Of a stretch of DNA of 64,000 nucleotides, positions 42,770 through 53,770 are shown piece by piece (position 1 is the stretch's first letter; each line of letters opens with the position of its first letter). Source of the DNA: Isoetes taiwanensis (lineage: Eukaryota > Streptophyta > Lycopodiopsida > Isoetales > Isoetaceae); the NCBI GenBank assembly GCA_021234155.1, contig JAJEKV010000009.1, forward strand, positions 13,710,546-13,774,545, given 5' to 3'. The notes under the pieces are model-generated. The model did not search any database, was not told the origin of the DNA, and saw only the letters and a program-made list of their open reading frames with translations. A program made the translations under genes and the position numbers.

Positions 42770-44224
42770 CTGGGCTCACCTTCTCTACCGCATCATCAAG
42801 CGGCTAATATATGCTAATGATGTGGACCTCCTAGCTTACACACACAGCCAGACATGCAACGACATCTCGATGCCCTGGACACATTTTGTCAAGTTTAATC
42901 GATATGCGCCAACTTGGCCAAGACTAAGGTGGTTTTCATATCATCTTCACGACAAACGGTAGGATCCCCCCTTCCGCTATCGTAGGGCGTAATGTGGAAG
43001 TAGCATCCACATACAAATATTTGGGAGTGGAGTTTCCGCCTACTATGCAATCGGGACACATCCATACTGACTCTGAAGTTACGGGTTGGAAAGCACTATA
43101 TGCAATGCAAAACAATAGTCATAGAGCGGAGTTGTATGATTGGACCCATCACCACACCTGCTTCAAAGTCTTAGTGGAGCTGCCCTTTTTATCACGGGTT
43201 GAAGTATGGGGCCCGTGAGTATCCCTCGCTACTTGGAATGACTTGGGCAAAAGCAAAAGCCTTCTTGGTACGAAAGCACTAGGGGTGAAGTCCACATCCC
43301 ATATCAAATTCCCATCAAGAGGAAAAGGATTCTTGCCTCTTCGTGAGGGCTGCCCTTGATCGCCACATTGTCTATTTTCAGAAGGTGGTCAACATGGACC
43401 CATGCTCGCCTCCCAAAACTAGCTTATATCATGGCAATGGGGCCACAACGCCAAGGCCCGGGCCGGAGGGAAAAGAGAGCTCAATGGATGGCTAGATGGA
43501 ATGTGCAGAGCACAAAAAGCATACATGTGCAAACAGAGGCAGACGCCATAGCTTGAGGCAATATCTTGACGCTTGCTTCATCAGCAAGCTTTGGGATGCC
43601 GCCCTTGAACAGGTCAAGACAAAGACACTACCGGGCCACATAAATCCCACATTGAACGAGGCCCACAATGCTACCCCGCGCACCCACTTGCCCATGAAAA
43701 AGACGCACTATTGCCTCCATTCGCGCATGGGGGCACATCATCTTCGAATTGAGACAGCAGATGGATTGGTGAGCCACGCCGAGACGTGGCTCGGCAATGC
43801 TACCAAATGGGGAGTCATTGAGGATGAATCTCATACCCTTCAAAGTTGCCCAAAGATATGATCAAATCCGACGCCGCTTATGCCGAAGTTGGTCGCCTGG
43901 CCACCGCTACATGTGACATTGAGCACGGCATCCGTATTTGATGCTAGGATCATACCTTCGAGGAGGTCATGGACATGCGAGATCAGCTATGTCCTCGGCA
44001 CGACTTGACATGTACATACACATTTATTTCATGATGATGTATACTTGTACGGTTTGACAAAGATTCTTATTATCGCCCACGGTTTTTCCCTCGAAAACCC
44101 TTCGGGCGGGGTTTTTAACCCCGGGCCGGTAATAAGTTTGTTGCGCGCTCCCTTCACGGGTCCCATAGGCCGTGATTGGTCTCAATTGGACCCTATAAAA
44201 ACTATTCTATTCTATTCTATTCTC
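42770..44224 (+). mobile_element. LINE 3' fragment (RT C-terminus and tail)
   Basis: The plus strand reads LIYANDVDLLAYTHSQ (the YxDD region with D to N in ANDV), then YKYLGVEF, GWKALYAMQNN, FKVLVE, VEVWGP, ARWNVQSTK and finally IKFPSRGKG-like pieces. After that come a Cys/His remnant with HTLQSCPK near 43,850 and a 3' tail of (TTCTA)n at 44,196-44,223. Frames are broken. It belongs to a non-LTR family different in sequence from the L1-type element at 48-55.6 kb. A second copy of the region lies at 47.19-47.72 kb. Confidence 0.8.
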
Positions 44225-44728
44225 ATGCAAGGCAAGCTTTTGTGCTACCGTTTGCGATAAAGCATTCTATTGAGTAGTCGGCCTGTGTAGAAGTCCTGGG
44301 TTAAATTTTTTTTTTCACAAGTTCTCGATTCACAAAAATTGTGTAGGAAGGCATGTTAGACAGGTCCCAAATGCTGCATTTCACATTGGTTCACAAATAC
44401 CATCTATTTCCACTATTAAAGAAGCCGTATGAAGCAAGCCATACATTTTGTTAATTAGCCTTGATTGGTGCAGCAATGATAAGGTGAGTGTGCGCAATGT
44501 GATCCCGCACATTGTCCTTACTTTTTGTTTTATAATTCAGTGATAAGCAAACCATAGCTTATCATAAAATTTTGAACCATTCAAAGAGCAATATATAGAT
44601 GCTAGAGGTGGCCTCAAGAGACTACAATGGCTACCGAAAGGCCAACCAGTTATAGCATGCAGGTATTCGTACTTGAAAACTAATTTTACTTTGGACTGTA
44701 ACATGCTACTATTTCTCGAATTATGTAG

Positions 44729-45708
44729 ACGATGTTGTAGCAACACTGGTTGATGCACTGATTGATGCACACATTTTGAGAGGAGTATCTCAACCTCACA
44801 TTATCTTTGAAAATGGTCGAGCACTGGCTTCTCATCATTCAATGTTTATATTTGATGTACTTAATACTAGCGGGCATTCTTAGGAGACTACAGCAATGAG
44901 CTTGAAATTGCTATATAGAAGTAAATTAACTGGAATTCCTGCTGACAATATTGAAGCTGCTGAGCCTTCTAGGGAGGAGGTTCTATTAGAACATGATCGA
45001 GAAGACTATCTGATCTCAACCTCTATCAAGCATACAGATCTTTGGATTAGTTAAAAGTTTCAAGAAGCCTACGATGATACCAAACAATTCAAAATGGAAG
45101 CTTTAAGCCTTCTTAAGCTTGGGTGTCTGAGTGTTGAGCAAATAGCAAAGGCTGGGGTGTCTGAGTGTTGAGCAAATAGCAAAGGTTGAGGCTTTATATG
45201 AGGTTGTTTGTCATCATGTAATTGCATTTTCCAAGGGCCATGAATTGCCTGATGAGCTTCAGAAGTTGGACTTTTCATTGGCCACCGTTTATCACATCAA
45301 TCTCTGCGTATTCTGTTCAGCTCCTTATTGTTGGATTATAGGCCAGGTCGTCCCCATTATGCCTTTGCCGCGTCTGAATGAAAGGTCTACTATTCAAAAA
45401 ATGTTGGCTGACTTAACCTGTATGGGAAATTACATAGGTTCATTGGATATGGGGAGACTGCAAGCTCACTGCCAGTACATAAGATTATAAAAGAAGAAAC
45501 CTATCTTAATGGCCTATTTTTTACTAGAATCTACCAGGTATAAATTACTTAATTATGCAGAAATTGACATATATGACATGTGCCAAATGATAAATTCTTG
45601 GTGTTGGCTGCAGGAAGTTATGGGCAGCGGCAATAATCTCTTTGGTGGAATTAACGTGGTTCATGTGATTTGCAAAGATGTTGATACTGATGTACAAATG
45701 CGGTTCTG
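44729..45708 (+). pseudogene. Arginine decarboxylase fragment with retained intron
   Basis: Exon 1 (44,729-45,537, after a TTATGTAG acceptor) reads VVATLVDALIDAHILRGVSQ, IIFENGRALASHHS, HREDYLISTS-like, LGCLSVEQIAK, YHINLCVFCSAPYCW, VVPIMPLPRLNERST and MLADLTC. These match the C-terminal half of plant/bacterial biosynthetic arginine decarboxylase (first step from arginine to putrescine; PLP enzyme). A GT-AG intron follows (45,538-45,613), and exon 2 reads EVMGSGNNLFGGINVVHV before a stop at 45,706. In-frame stops and a 34-bp tandem duplication (45,121-45,188) disable it. The PLP-binding N-terminal domain is absent. The retained intron shows DNA-level capture, fitting the Helitron-like 3' end at 47,142. 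Confidence 0.85.
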
Positions 45709-47113
45709 ACTGCACATTGTAATGCTACATAGCAAGGGATAAAGGCTCCATTTTTTTCTAATCTAGCTTGATCCCTGGCTATCCAGAGGTACTATATTTC
45801 TTTTTATTTTTTCCAGATCTTGCAATGGTACTGCTTCCAATTTTGCAAAATATTGAATGGATGAGGCTAACAAAATACTAGAAAGCATTCAAATCATGTT
45901 CTTGATTACTGTAGGCAGTATTCCCTCTATTTTATTATTGCAAATCAACCACGAAATGTAACTATTTGCTGTATTTCTTTTGCAGATCCAACTTTTAAAA
46001 GCTATTGAATGTTTTCCAGCAAATCTATATATGGTATGTCGTTAATCTGTTTGATATCAATGCATGACTGGGAATGTGATTTGTGATGGGATCAATTATA
46101 CCAGCATTATAAATTGGCCCATTGCAGAGAATGTGTTGTTATTTTGCCATCATTTTCTTTCCCTAAATCTCCTTTGTGGTTTTCAGGGTGATGACAGCAC
46201 AACAATGTCCAAGTCGTAATTTGGCTTTAGCTATGTGCTAGCAAGTATATAATATGGCCCCATTTCTTCTATGCAAACATTATTTTTTCTTCTTAGACAT
46301 CTACATTCAATCAATTATACATCAATAGAATTTTCATGCGAGTATCACGGACATATTTTGGCAGGGTCTATTTTCCTTTTGTTAGCTTCTCTGTCATGAA
46401 GGATTAAGGTTCTGTTGTAGCAAGAGGATTAAGGTTCTGTTGTAGCAGGATAAATGGCATGGTGGTAGAGGGCCCTTTCACTTACGTAATAGAGCATGTA
46501 GATACAGGTAAATCTATGCAAAGCATATCTCTCCAATGAATATGATATATTTGTTCTATAGGAATAACAAATTGGTGTTCGAATTGAATTGGATTTGATC
46601 AAATCGATCAAATGTAACACATAATAAATGGAGATTCTGTTAGAAGTTTCATCAATTACCTTTTAGGCCATTCCTGATACAAGGAATAGAATATACCAGA
46701 TCATTTCGAGTTGCAGCATTGTTTCTAACAATTGTATGTCATGTATCTACCATGGTTAGATTTGACAATGTGTTTATTAATTATTGAGGATGATTATAAA
46801 AAAATGTGGTATTTTTGTTTCGCAATTGGTTGTTACGACTACATTCTATTCCTACTTGGGATGGAAAATATTTTAGCAAAGATAGATAAACCCTCCACAC
46901 GGAAAATATTTTAGCAAAGATAGATAAACCCTCAAAGGTCCGATTCCATTTGAATCCATTCCTTTATAGATCTAACGGAAGAATTAACCATCCAAGTCAG
47001 ATGCACGAAAGAAATATATTCCATTACACAATAGGCGTCCCAACCTATCCCATCACATCATATTCCACTCTATAGTCCATTGTGTCCACCCATTCGACAC
47101 ATCCATGACTAAT
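45709..47113. other. Non-coding interior of the Helitron-like segment
   Basis: AT-rich, no supported gene. It may include further intron or 3' sequence of the arginine decarboxylase gene. Two small tandem duplications stand out: a 25-bp period at 46,401-46,448 (GGATTAAGGTTCTGTTGTAG) and a 38-bp period at 46,863-46,934 (AAAATATTTTAGCAAAGATA). Confidence 0.5.
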
Positions 47114-47142
47114 GCCCGGCATCGCCGGGCACACATTTCTAG
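47114..47142 (+). mobile_element. Helitron 3' end
   Basis: GCCCGGC ATC GCCGGGC (47,114-47,130) is a perfect 7-bp stem; eight bases later CTAG (47,139-47,142) is followed by T. Hairpin plus CTRR before T is the defining Helitron 3' terminus. The same architecture ends the element at 52,916. The matching 5' TC end was not located; the element presumably includes the arginine decarboxylase fragment. Confidence 0.8.
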
Positions 47143-47189
47143 TTTACACCTATTTTTGCAGTAGTTTGTATTCAAAAACAAGTGACTGC

Positions 47190-47720
47190 AGGCTGGAAGG
47201 ATTTATATGCCAATGCAAAACAATTTTCGTAAAGCAAAGCTTTATGGCTGGTCCCATCAGGCACACTTCTTCCAAGTCTTAGTGAGCCGTTTTTTCTATA
47301 TAGGGTGGAAGTATGGGATCCAGACATATCACTTACCACTTATGAGGACTTGTAACACGTCCAGAAAGCCTTTATAGCTTGGGGTCTGGAGTCAAATCCA
47401 TGGTCCCCTATCCAATTCTTCTACAAGAGACGGGATCCTTTCCTCTTCAATGTGCTAGAACGACACATACTCTATTGTCAGAAGGTGGCTAATATGGAGA
47501 TATTCGACTTCCAAACCTTACCTACACAATGGCCATGGGTCCACAATGTCTCAAAGCCTATTGGAAGGAGAAACACACATGTTGGTTCTCCAAATGGAAG
47601 GCAGAGTAATGAAGATCACAATTGGTTGAAGCAATATCTCAATGTATGCTTCCTTGGTAAGCGTTGGGATGCCAGTGCCTTGAAGATGGTCAAGACATCA
47701 CATTATAAAAAGCCTTGACT
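47190..47720 (+). mobile_element. LINE fragment, second copy of the 43.1-43.7 kb region
   Basis: GACTGCAGGCTGGAAGGATT and AATGCAAAACAATTTTCGTAAAG correspond to the GWKALYAMQNN part of the LINE at 43.08 kb. RVEVWDPDIS-like, CFLGKRWDAS and an end near VKTS also align. CAG/CTG sites are better kept here (GACTGCAGGCTGG) than in the 43-kb copy (TACGGGTTGG). Confidence 0.75.
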
Positions 47721-48085
47721 TGATCCCACACTTGTCCATAACCCATAGCAATACATGTTAGCACATTTGTCTGTGAAGAGTCATAAGACAATTGTGCTGA
47801 TTCACACTAGTTGATGACCATCTTTGAATTGAAACATGAGAATGGAAGCATAAAAATAAGATATATCAATGTTGCCAGATAGTGTTCGCGACTATTCGAG
47901 CACGATTTGTTTATTTGATTATACCTAATCATCCACTATACATGATTTTGCAGGCATTTGTAGTGACGACACTAGGGACACTAGCATCCTATATTCTTGA
48001 GGTTCTTGACTAGTGAGCCCAATTATATATGTTTTCCACGCACTAATATAACATATGTACACTTCATGATGGTGATCCCTAGGAA
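47721..48085. other. Short unassigned interval before the L1-type LINE
   Basis: No gene or repeat identified. Probably the end of the LINE fragment and its target DNA. Confidence 0.4.
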
Positions 48086-48335
48086 GAGAACGCAGTTGGG
48101 CGCCATGTGAGGCGCCGTTTGCCGTTTTTGTGTGTATCTCTCTCCTCGGGTGTCGGATTTGGACGATTTTTGGCGCTTGCGTTGAGCTTTCTGACTGTAA
48201 GCTTTCCCTCGTTATATGGCATCAAAGCAGCCCATCATCGGAATCAGTGCCGGATTTAGGGTTTCCCATTTCGGCCTCTATGGTTAACCCCCGTATGTCT
48301 TCCTCGGTTGTTATTTCTTCCACAATTCTGCTTCC

Positions 48336-49442
48336 ATGGCTTTCTCTTACTTCCTGCCTCCCCCATGCAATCTAGTGTACATAATTCCCCTTCCTTTGTT
48401 GCTAACTCCGTCTCAATCCTCTTGCTTTTTTACCGTCCTTACGCTAGTGCATCCACTACTTTGCAACAATTTCCGCCTCTCACTTTGCTTCCTCATCTCA
48501 CGCAATTCTGGTCCTAATTCTCATGTACATCCTAGTCCTCGTGCTTCCCATTCTCCATCTGCCTCTGTTGGATTTTTTGCTTCTACTCCTTCCTCTTCTG
48601 CCCGGGTCTTACGCTTTCTCTCACGCCTCTCCTCTGCTCCTTGGACCTCTAGTGATACAATTGCTCGTGTGTCACGTGCACGCTTTAGTGATTGGATAAA
48701 GCGTGATATGACATCCGTATACGCCTGCTTTCGTATTTACGGTTCTTTGAATATTATGATGGAGAATAATAAGAAGGAAGTGTCTGCATACTTGAAGGAG
48801 TTACAGGTTGCGGAAGTTAAGATGGACATTCAACTCCCTTCAGAGAGTGTCTTTTATGAGACTAATGAGTGCACCAATGCTTTCACACAGGCGGGGCTTC
48901 CTGTTGTTGAGATTGATCACGGGGTACATTTACAGTGTATTCAGAATCTTGTCTCTCATGTTGTTGTGTGTCACTTTACTGGTCAGTTTGTCGATCTTAG
49001 AAGGATGGGCTTTTGGTTAAAGCAGCATCTACAGAGATTGGGTCTACCCCAACATGAGTCTTTGAAGGCCCTTGATACGGAAAACAATTATTTCCTAATC
49101 ATGTTTGGGTTTCCCATAGCGGTTGATAAGCTGGTGAAGCGGGGAGTAGATCCTTTATGGGGGCACTATCTTTTGTATCAGGTATACACTCCTGGCTTTT
49201 TGCCTAGCAGGACTAGTGCACTTCGGATGCCATGCTGGTTTGCCTTGGAAGATTTTCCTATTGAGTTGCAAGTTCCAGAGTTCATGATGGCTATTGCTAG
49301 TGGCTTGGGTCTCCATCTTGCTCACTCTATTGTGAATGGTCCTCGTATTTGTGTCTCTCTTCCAGCTGATGCATCTCTTCCAAAATCTGTTGTGGTCAAA
49401 AGTGGTCCAACTGTTCTTCAAATATGGTTTGTCACTACTTAA
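48336..49442 (+). CDS. L1-type LINE ORF1 (gag-like, DUF4283 type)
   Basis: A 368-codon frame. The N-terminus is serine/proline-rich. From about residue 115 it has SRARFSDWIKRDMTSVYACF and a folded region, then RMPCWFALEDFPIELQVPEF, IASGLGLHLAHSIVNGPRIC and VVVKSGPTVLQIWFVTT. This is the W-x-x-L-E-x-F-P block and following strand pattern of plant L1 ORF1 proteins, which bind the element RNA. A stop at 49,441 comes just before RACGHVSP, where the zinc knuckle would begin, so the protein is cut short of its RNA-binding finger. The start was chosen as the first ATG of the frame; upstream 48.13-48.33 kb is probably the 5' leader. Confidence 0.75.
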   Translation: MAFSYFLPPPCNLVYIIPLPLLLTPSQSSCFFTVLTLVHPLLCNNFRLSLCFLISRNSGPNSHVHPSPRASHSPSASVGFFASTPSSSARVLRFLSRLSSAPWTSSDTIARVSRARFSDWIKRDMTSVYACFRIYGSLNIMMENNKKEVSAYLKELQVAEVKMDIQLPSESVFYETNECTNAFTQAGLPVVEIDHGVHLQCIQNLVSHVVVCHFTGQFVDLRRMGFWLKQHLQRLGLPQHESLKALDTENNYFLIMFGFPIAVDKLVKRGVDPLWGHYLLYQVYTPGFLPSRTSALRMPCWFALEDFPIELQVPEFMMAIASGLGLHLAHSIVNGPRICVSLPADASLPKSVVVKSGPTVLQIWFVTT

Positions 49443-49928
49443 TGGTCCCGAGCTTGCGGACATGTTTCCCCGATTACGAGGCATTCTCTAGTTTTCGCAT
49501 TAGAAGAACACCTTCCTTTGTTCCTCTGCAACATCTGGTGACCCATGGCCAAAGTGTCTCCATCTTCCTTTGATCCCTCTCCGCCTTGGCGGCCTTCGGT
49601 CCTAGCCACTGCCTCTCGCCTCTCTCAATGTCTATTCCTCGCCCCTTTTTCTCCCTCTCCTCCCTCCTCCCCTCTGCGTCCCAAAATTTTGCTCTTCCCG
49701 ATGAACAACGTGAGAGGCTTGCGATCATTGCTAAGTAAAACAGGGAACAACCGGAAGCATCTCAGGTGAGTGGTCCATCCCTCATATGAAGAGAGTTGCG
49801 TCGGAGAAACACTATTGCATCACAATCTCTTCTGTTGAGGTGTGCTACTCCGCCTGACCAATAGTGGCTACCATTGTTACAACCCTTCCCGCATCCTCCT
49901 GACTGACACTGGCTGATCGGTGGAAGTA
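49443..49928 (+). pseudogene. ORF1 C-terminal remnant and inter-ORF region of the LINE
   Basis: RACGHVSP after the stop, then serine/proline-rich frames (49,545-49,769) typical of L1 ORF1 tails. The Helitron begins at 49,929. Confidence 0.5.
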
Positions 49929-52916
49929 TCCTATATTATAATGTTTTAAGGTGTGTCCGTTTGTGCACGGCCTTCCCTAAAGCGGACGGCCCAGATTTTA
50001 CCTTCGAAAGTGAGGCTGGGTCCAGATTCTACGCTTGATGTTGCTTCCTCCCCGAAGTTCATTCCAATCCGCCAACACCCTTTGAGAGCCTAGCATGCAC
50101 GGGCCGCCGAGATGAATTTTGCTCTTTGATGCGCTCCAAGATTAGTAAAGCTTGCTGATAATGCATTTCCAGAAACCCTTGCTAAATATTTTTTTATTTT
50201 CATTACTTCTGATGGAGCTTGGAGCTTGAAGCTCTATTGCCTGCGATTTTAAAAATGGACCCAGCTACAGATTAGGAGGTCGCAATCAGCTCATAGGATC
50301 TGTTCAATGTAAGCAAAGTCTGCAAACGTTGTTTTTTCAAGTATCCCTACTGAATCATTTTGCTAACCAATTTGAAGCTTTGAGCTTGAAGCTTTGGAAA
50401 TAACCGATTTATCTCAAATGAAGGGGAGCCACAGCTAAGGCGTTGCTGCTTCTGTAAGTTCCTTCTCCTGTTAATTATTTCTGGATTTTTGGGCTTCCAA
50501 AATGCGATGTGTAGACATCTCCAGAGCTAATGAGGCAAATAATTGTGTTCATGTTCTTGATTGCAGAGTCTTTGCATGCTTACATAATCTAGCATGCTTT
50601 TTGATTTCACAGCTCTATCTGGTGGCAAATCTGCCTCTGGATTGTATGTCGTACAGGACAATCGGATTGTAAGGGCAAGGGCAACATTATTTGCAGGACC
50701 ATGAAATCCATTTTGCAAGCTATGGCGAACCAGGTACATCGTCTTTTTTTCTCATGAATTTGGAGGCAACTTCCTACGCCTAAGCATTTGCTGGTGGAAA
50801 ACACTGAACTCTTATCATCTTTGCTTTTTAAATGTTGTAAGATAAATTTATTTCCAAATTCCAAGCCCTGAATCGTGTTCAAACAGATGGGTAGTATGAT
50901 TTTGGTATCATGTATTAGGTTTATGCTTATGTGATCACTCCATGGTGCTCAGGTGACCTGATTGCAGAGGCCTGGCTTACAACTTTATGTTTCGACAAAG
51001 CAAAGACAGTTGTTCAGCGTGGCTAATCGAGAGACCTGATTGGCATGCACAGCTCTCTTTGGACATGACCAAGCTTTACATCAGATAAGCTTTGATGTTA
51101 TTATGTGAAATTATCTAATTACCCACCAATTAATCAAAGCTAAGTGGTTCTGTCATATAACAATTCAGATATCTAGGATAAAGCTTTGCATGCCTCAACG
51201 TGATACATGATATGCACTTGATTTAGTGAAGCTCCTCTTCAACTTAAAATGTTATTGCACAAATAGTAGTACTCATTTGGAGATGGACATTGAAGGGAAA
51301 TTGAGCTATGCATTATATGGCAAAGATCTTGAAATTGCCATTCTTGGTGGCCTTTAAAAAGCGCAGCCAACAAAACATTCCATTATTCCAAGGAAATTGT
51401 GTAGCATTGTGAGACATGTTGAGGTAGATATGGAAGGCATTTTGAGACATATATTTCAGAATATCTGATAAAGTCAAAGTGATGTAGAGGGCCCCAGTGA
51501 AAGGATGACAAGCATGAGACATATATATAGCGATGGGATGGGCACAAAATTAAGATAGGAAGGTTTATTCCAAGTTTCAAGTAGCACCTTGCAAGATTTG
51601 TAAGAATAGTTCCAGTTAGAGAATTGAATTCAGATCTGCCATTTAACCATACCTATTTTAACCATTTCTTTTTACCTTCAGTAAGTGGATTCAAGGCCAA
51701 TTCTGTCTCAATGTAAGTAGCATAGAGTTCTTGAGATTGGAGCAAGCAAGAAGTTCAAAACAAGGTAAATTTGGAGCTATATATGGTATTATCCTATTTC
51801 CTGGACTGAGGAGATGGGGCCAGAGGTAATAATATGTCATCCTTTTAAACAAATACCCTTAAAGCTGCTAGGGAATTGATGCTTTTAGAAGATGCATAAG
51901 TTGATGTTGCAAAATTATGAAGAACTAGCTTCGCTCCCTCTCTTAAATTAATCAGCAGTACTTTGCAGGATTTGTAAGAAAGAGCAGAAAGATGAAAGTC
52001 AAGAATAAGTTCCACCTAGAGGAATAGGTTTAGGTCTACCATTTAAGTAGATGTGTACATGAAGAGATGGTGCCAGAGCAATTAAATGTTATTTTTTTTC
52101 CATCTATTTTCTGTGTATAGTCTACTTCATTAATGCAAGTTGCTTTCCTATTCGGGTCAGTTGTTTTTTTTTTTCAACGCTTACCTCCCATGCAACCTGT
52201 TCTTGAAGTGCACAAAGGAATGTAATATTGGACATGGTCCATGGATTGCAATTCTACATGGAAGGCAAAGAAGAAATTAGAGCTTAAATTATAGAAAGCA
52301 AGGAATCATGGTATAAAATTACAAACGTAGAGCTTAAATTATAGAAAGCAAGGAATCATGGTATAAATGTAGTACGAAATTGCAATAAGGAGCAAAAGCA
52401 AATAGAAAAAGAGCATCATAGACCACGTAATTGTTCAGAAGCAAAGCAACAAGTGGACAACAAAAACCCTTTATTTATGGTGGGCAATTGAATTGAATTG
52501 AATGCCAAACTTGGCTTTCAATCCCATCTCATTCCATCCAATGATTAGGATCTATAGTGTGACATCCGCAATAACATGGTGAAAACAAAAAGAGGATCAT
52601 ATGCCACTCAATTAATTGTACACAACACGAAGACACATTCACTCGCTTATAACTAAATAAAATTCTAAGACATTCCTATTGAAGACATTTTATATAGATA
52701 GCATCACAAATGAACAAATTCTAAGACAAGATGCCCCTTCTCCGAATATTATAAATTGGAATGCCCACCGATATTTATAGACCCCCAACATTTATAGGTC
52801 GTCACACGATACCCACAAGCATTTACACTTACCACCCACCAGCATTCACATTTATCGATTCCCAAACATTTACAAGTCCTCACATGATGCCCAGCAATGC
52901 TGGGCAACATAACTAG
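49929..52916 (+). mobile_element. Non-autonomous Helitron, 2,988 bp, inside the LINE
   Basis: The 5' end is TCCTATATTATAATG preceded by A (49,928). The 3' end has the hairpin GCCCAGC AAT GCTGGGC (52,889-52,905) and CTAG (52,913-52,916) followed by T (52,917). TC...CTAG inserted between A and T is the Helitron rule. LINE ORF1 lies just before it and LINE ORF2 just after, on the same strand, which confirms the insertion. The interior has no Rep/helicase and no gene I recognise, so it depends on another element. A 50-bp tandem duplication lies at 52,278-52,377. Confidence 0.85.
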
Positions 52917-52975
52917 TCATCTGCTAATAGTGACTCCATGGATTTGGAACATCGTCCACCAGACCCCCCTGCATT

Positions 52976-53770
52976 ATGAAGCTGGTTTCTTGGAATGTTC
53001 GGGGTGTTGCTTCCTCCCCAACTAAAAGGAGCAGACTTTCCATGGCTCTTGCTAGAATGAATTCAGATTTCTATTGTCTACAAGAGCACAAGTGCAAAAA
53101 AGAGGATGTGCAAAAGGTAGCTTCAGGATCGATAGGAAATATAACGCCTTGGTGGTCAGCAGCAGAACTTAAAAAAGCTGGGTTCTTACAAAGATGGAGA
53201 CGGATATAGCCACATTCAAATCTGCCGACAGATTTAGTCGCCGGATCATTATCAAGTGGTTTGATAAGGGTCAAGAGTGGGGACTAGTGAATGTGTATGC
53301 ACACAATAGACCTCGCCGAGAGGTGCACTCGGGCTGCTTTGAGATCCAAACTAGTTCGACCGGGGCTCATGTTGCATGGTTGCCGGTGGGTGACTTCAAT
53401 ATGGTGGAGTTGGAAGTTGATCTAAGCTGGCAGGGATCGTAAGTCATTCAAGGCTTTGAACGTGAACAATGGCAAAACTTTGATGCATGATTGTGGCTTG
53501 GTAGAGGTGGATGGCAATGGAACCTTCACTTGGTGCAATGGTCGGCTTGGGTAGAGCATATGCACGCCATGACAGGGGCTATTATAATGCATTGGCAGCT
53601 ACATATTTGCATAATTTCTCTCGCCAAAACATGCTTGACAAATTTATTTCGGATCACAATCCGCAATATTTCTCTTGTTCTCGGGATGGGGCATATAGCA
53701 GACCAAGACTTATTTCAAGTTAAACACTTTATACTTGAAGGATGAGGAGTTTAAAGATGGATGCAAGCAA
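52976..53770 (+). pseudogene. LINE ORF2: endonuclease domain
   Basis: MKLVSWNVRGVASSPTKRSR opens the frame: SWNVRG is the first motif of the APE-type endonuclease, followed by DFYCLQEHKCKK (catalytic Glu). Later frames give WGLVNVYAHNRP, PVGDFNMVE (D-F-N motif) and FISDHNPQYF (the SDH motif). All the APE motifs are present in order, but the frame shifts at least three times. The enzyme nicks target DNA to prime reverse transcription. Confidence 0.85.
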
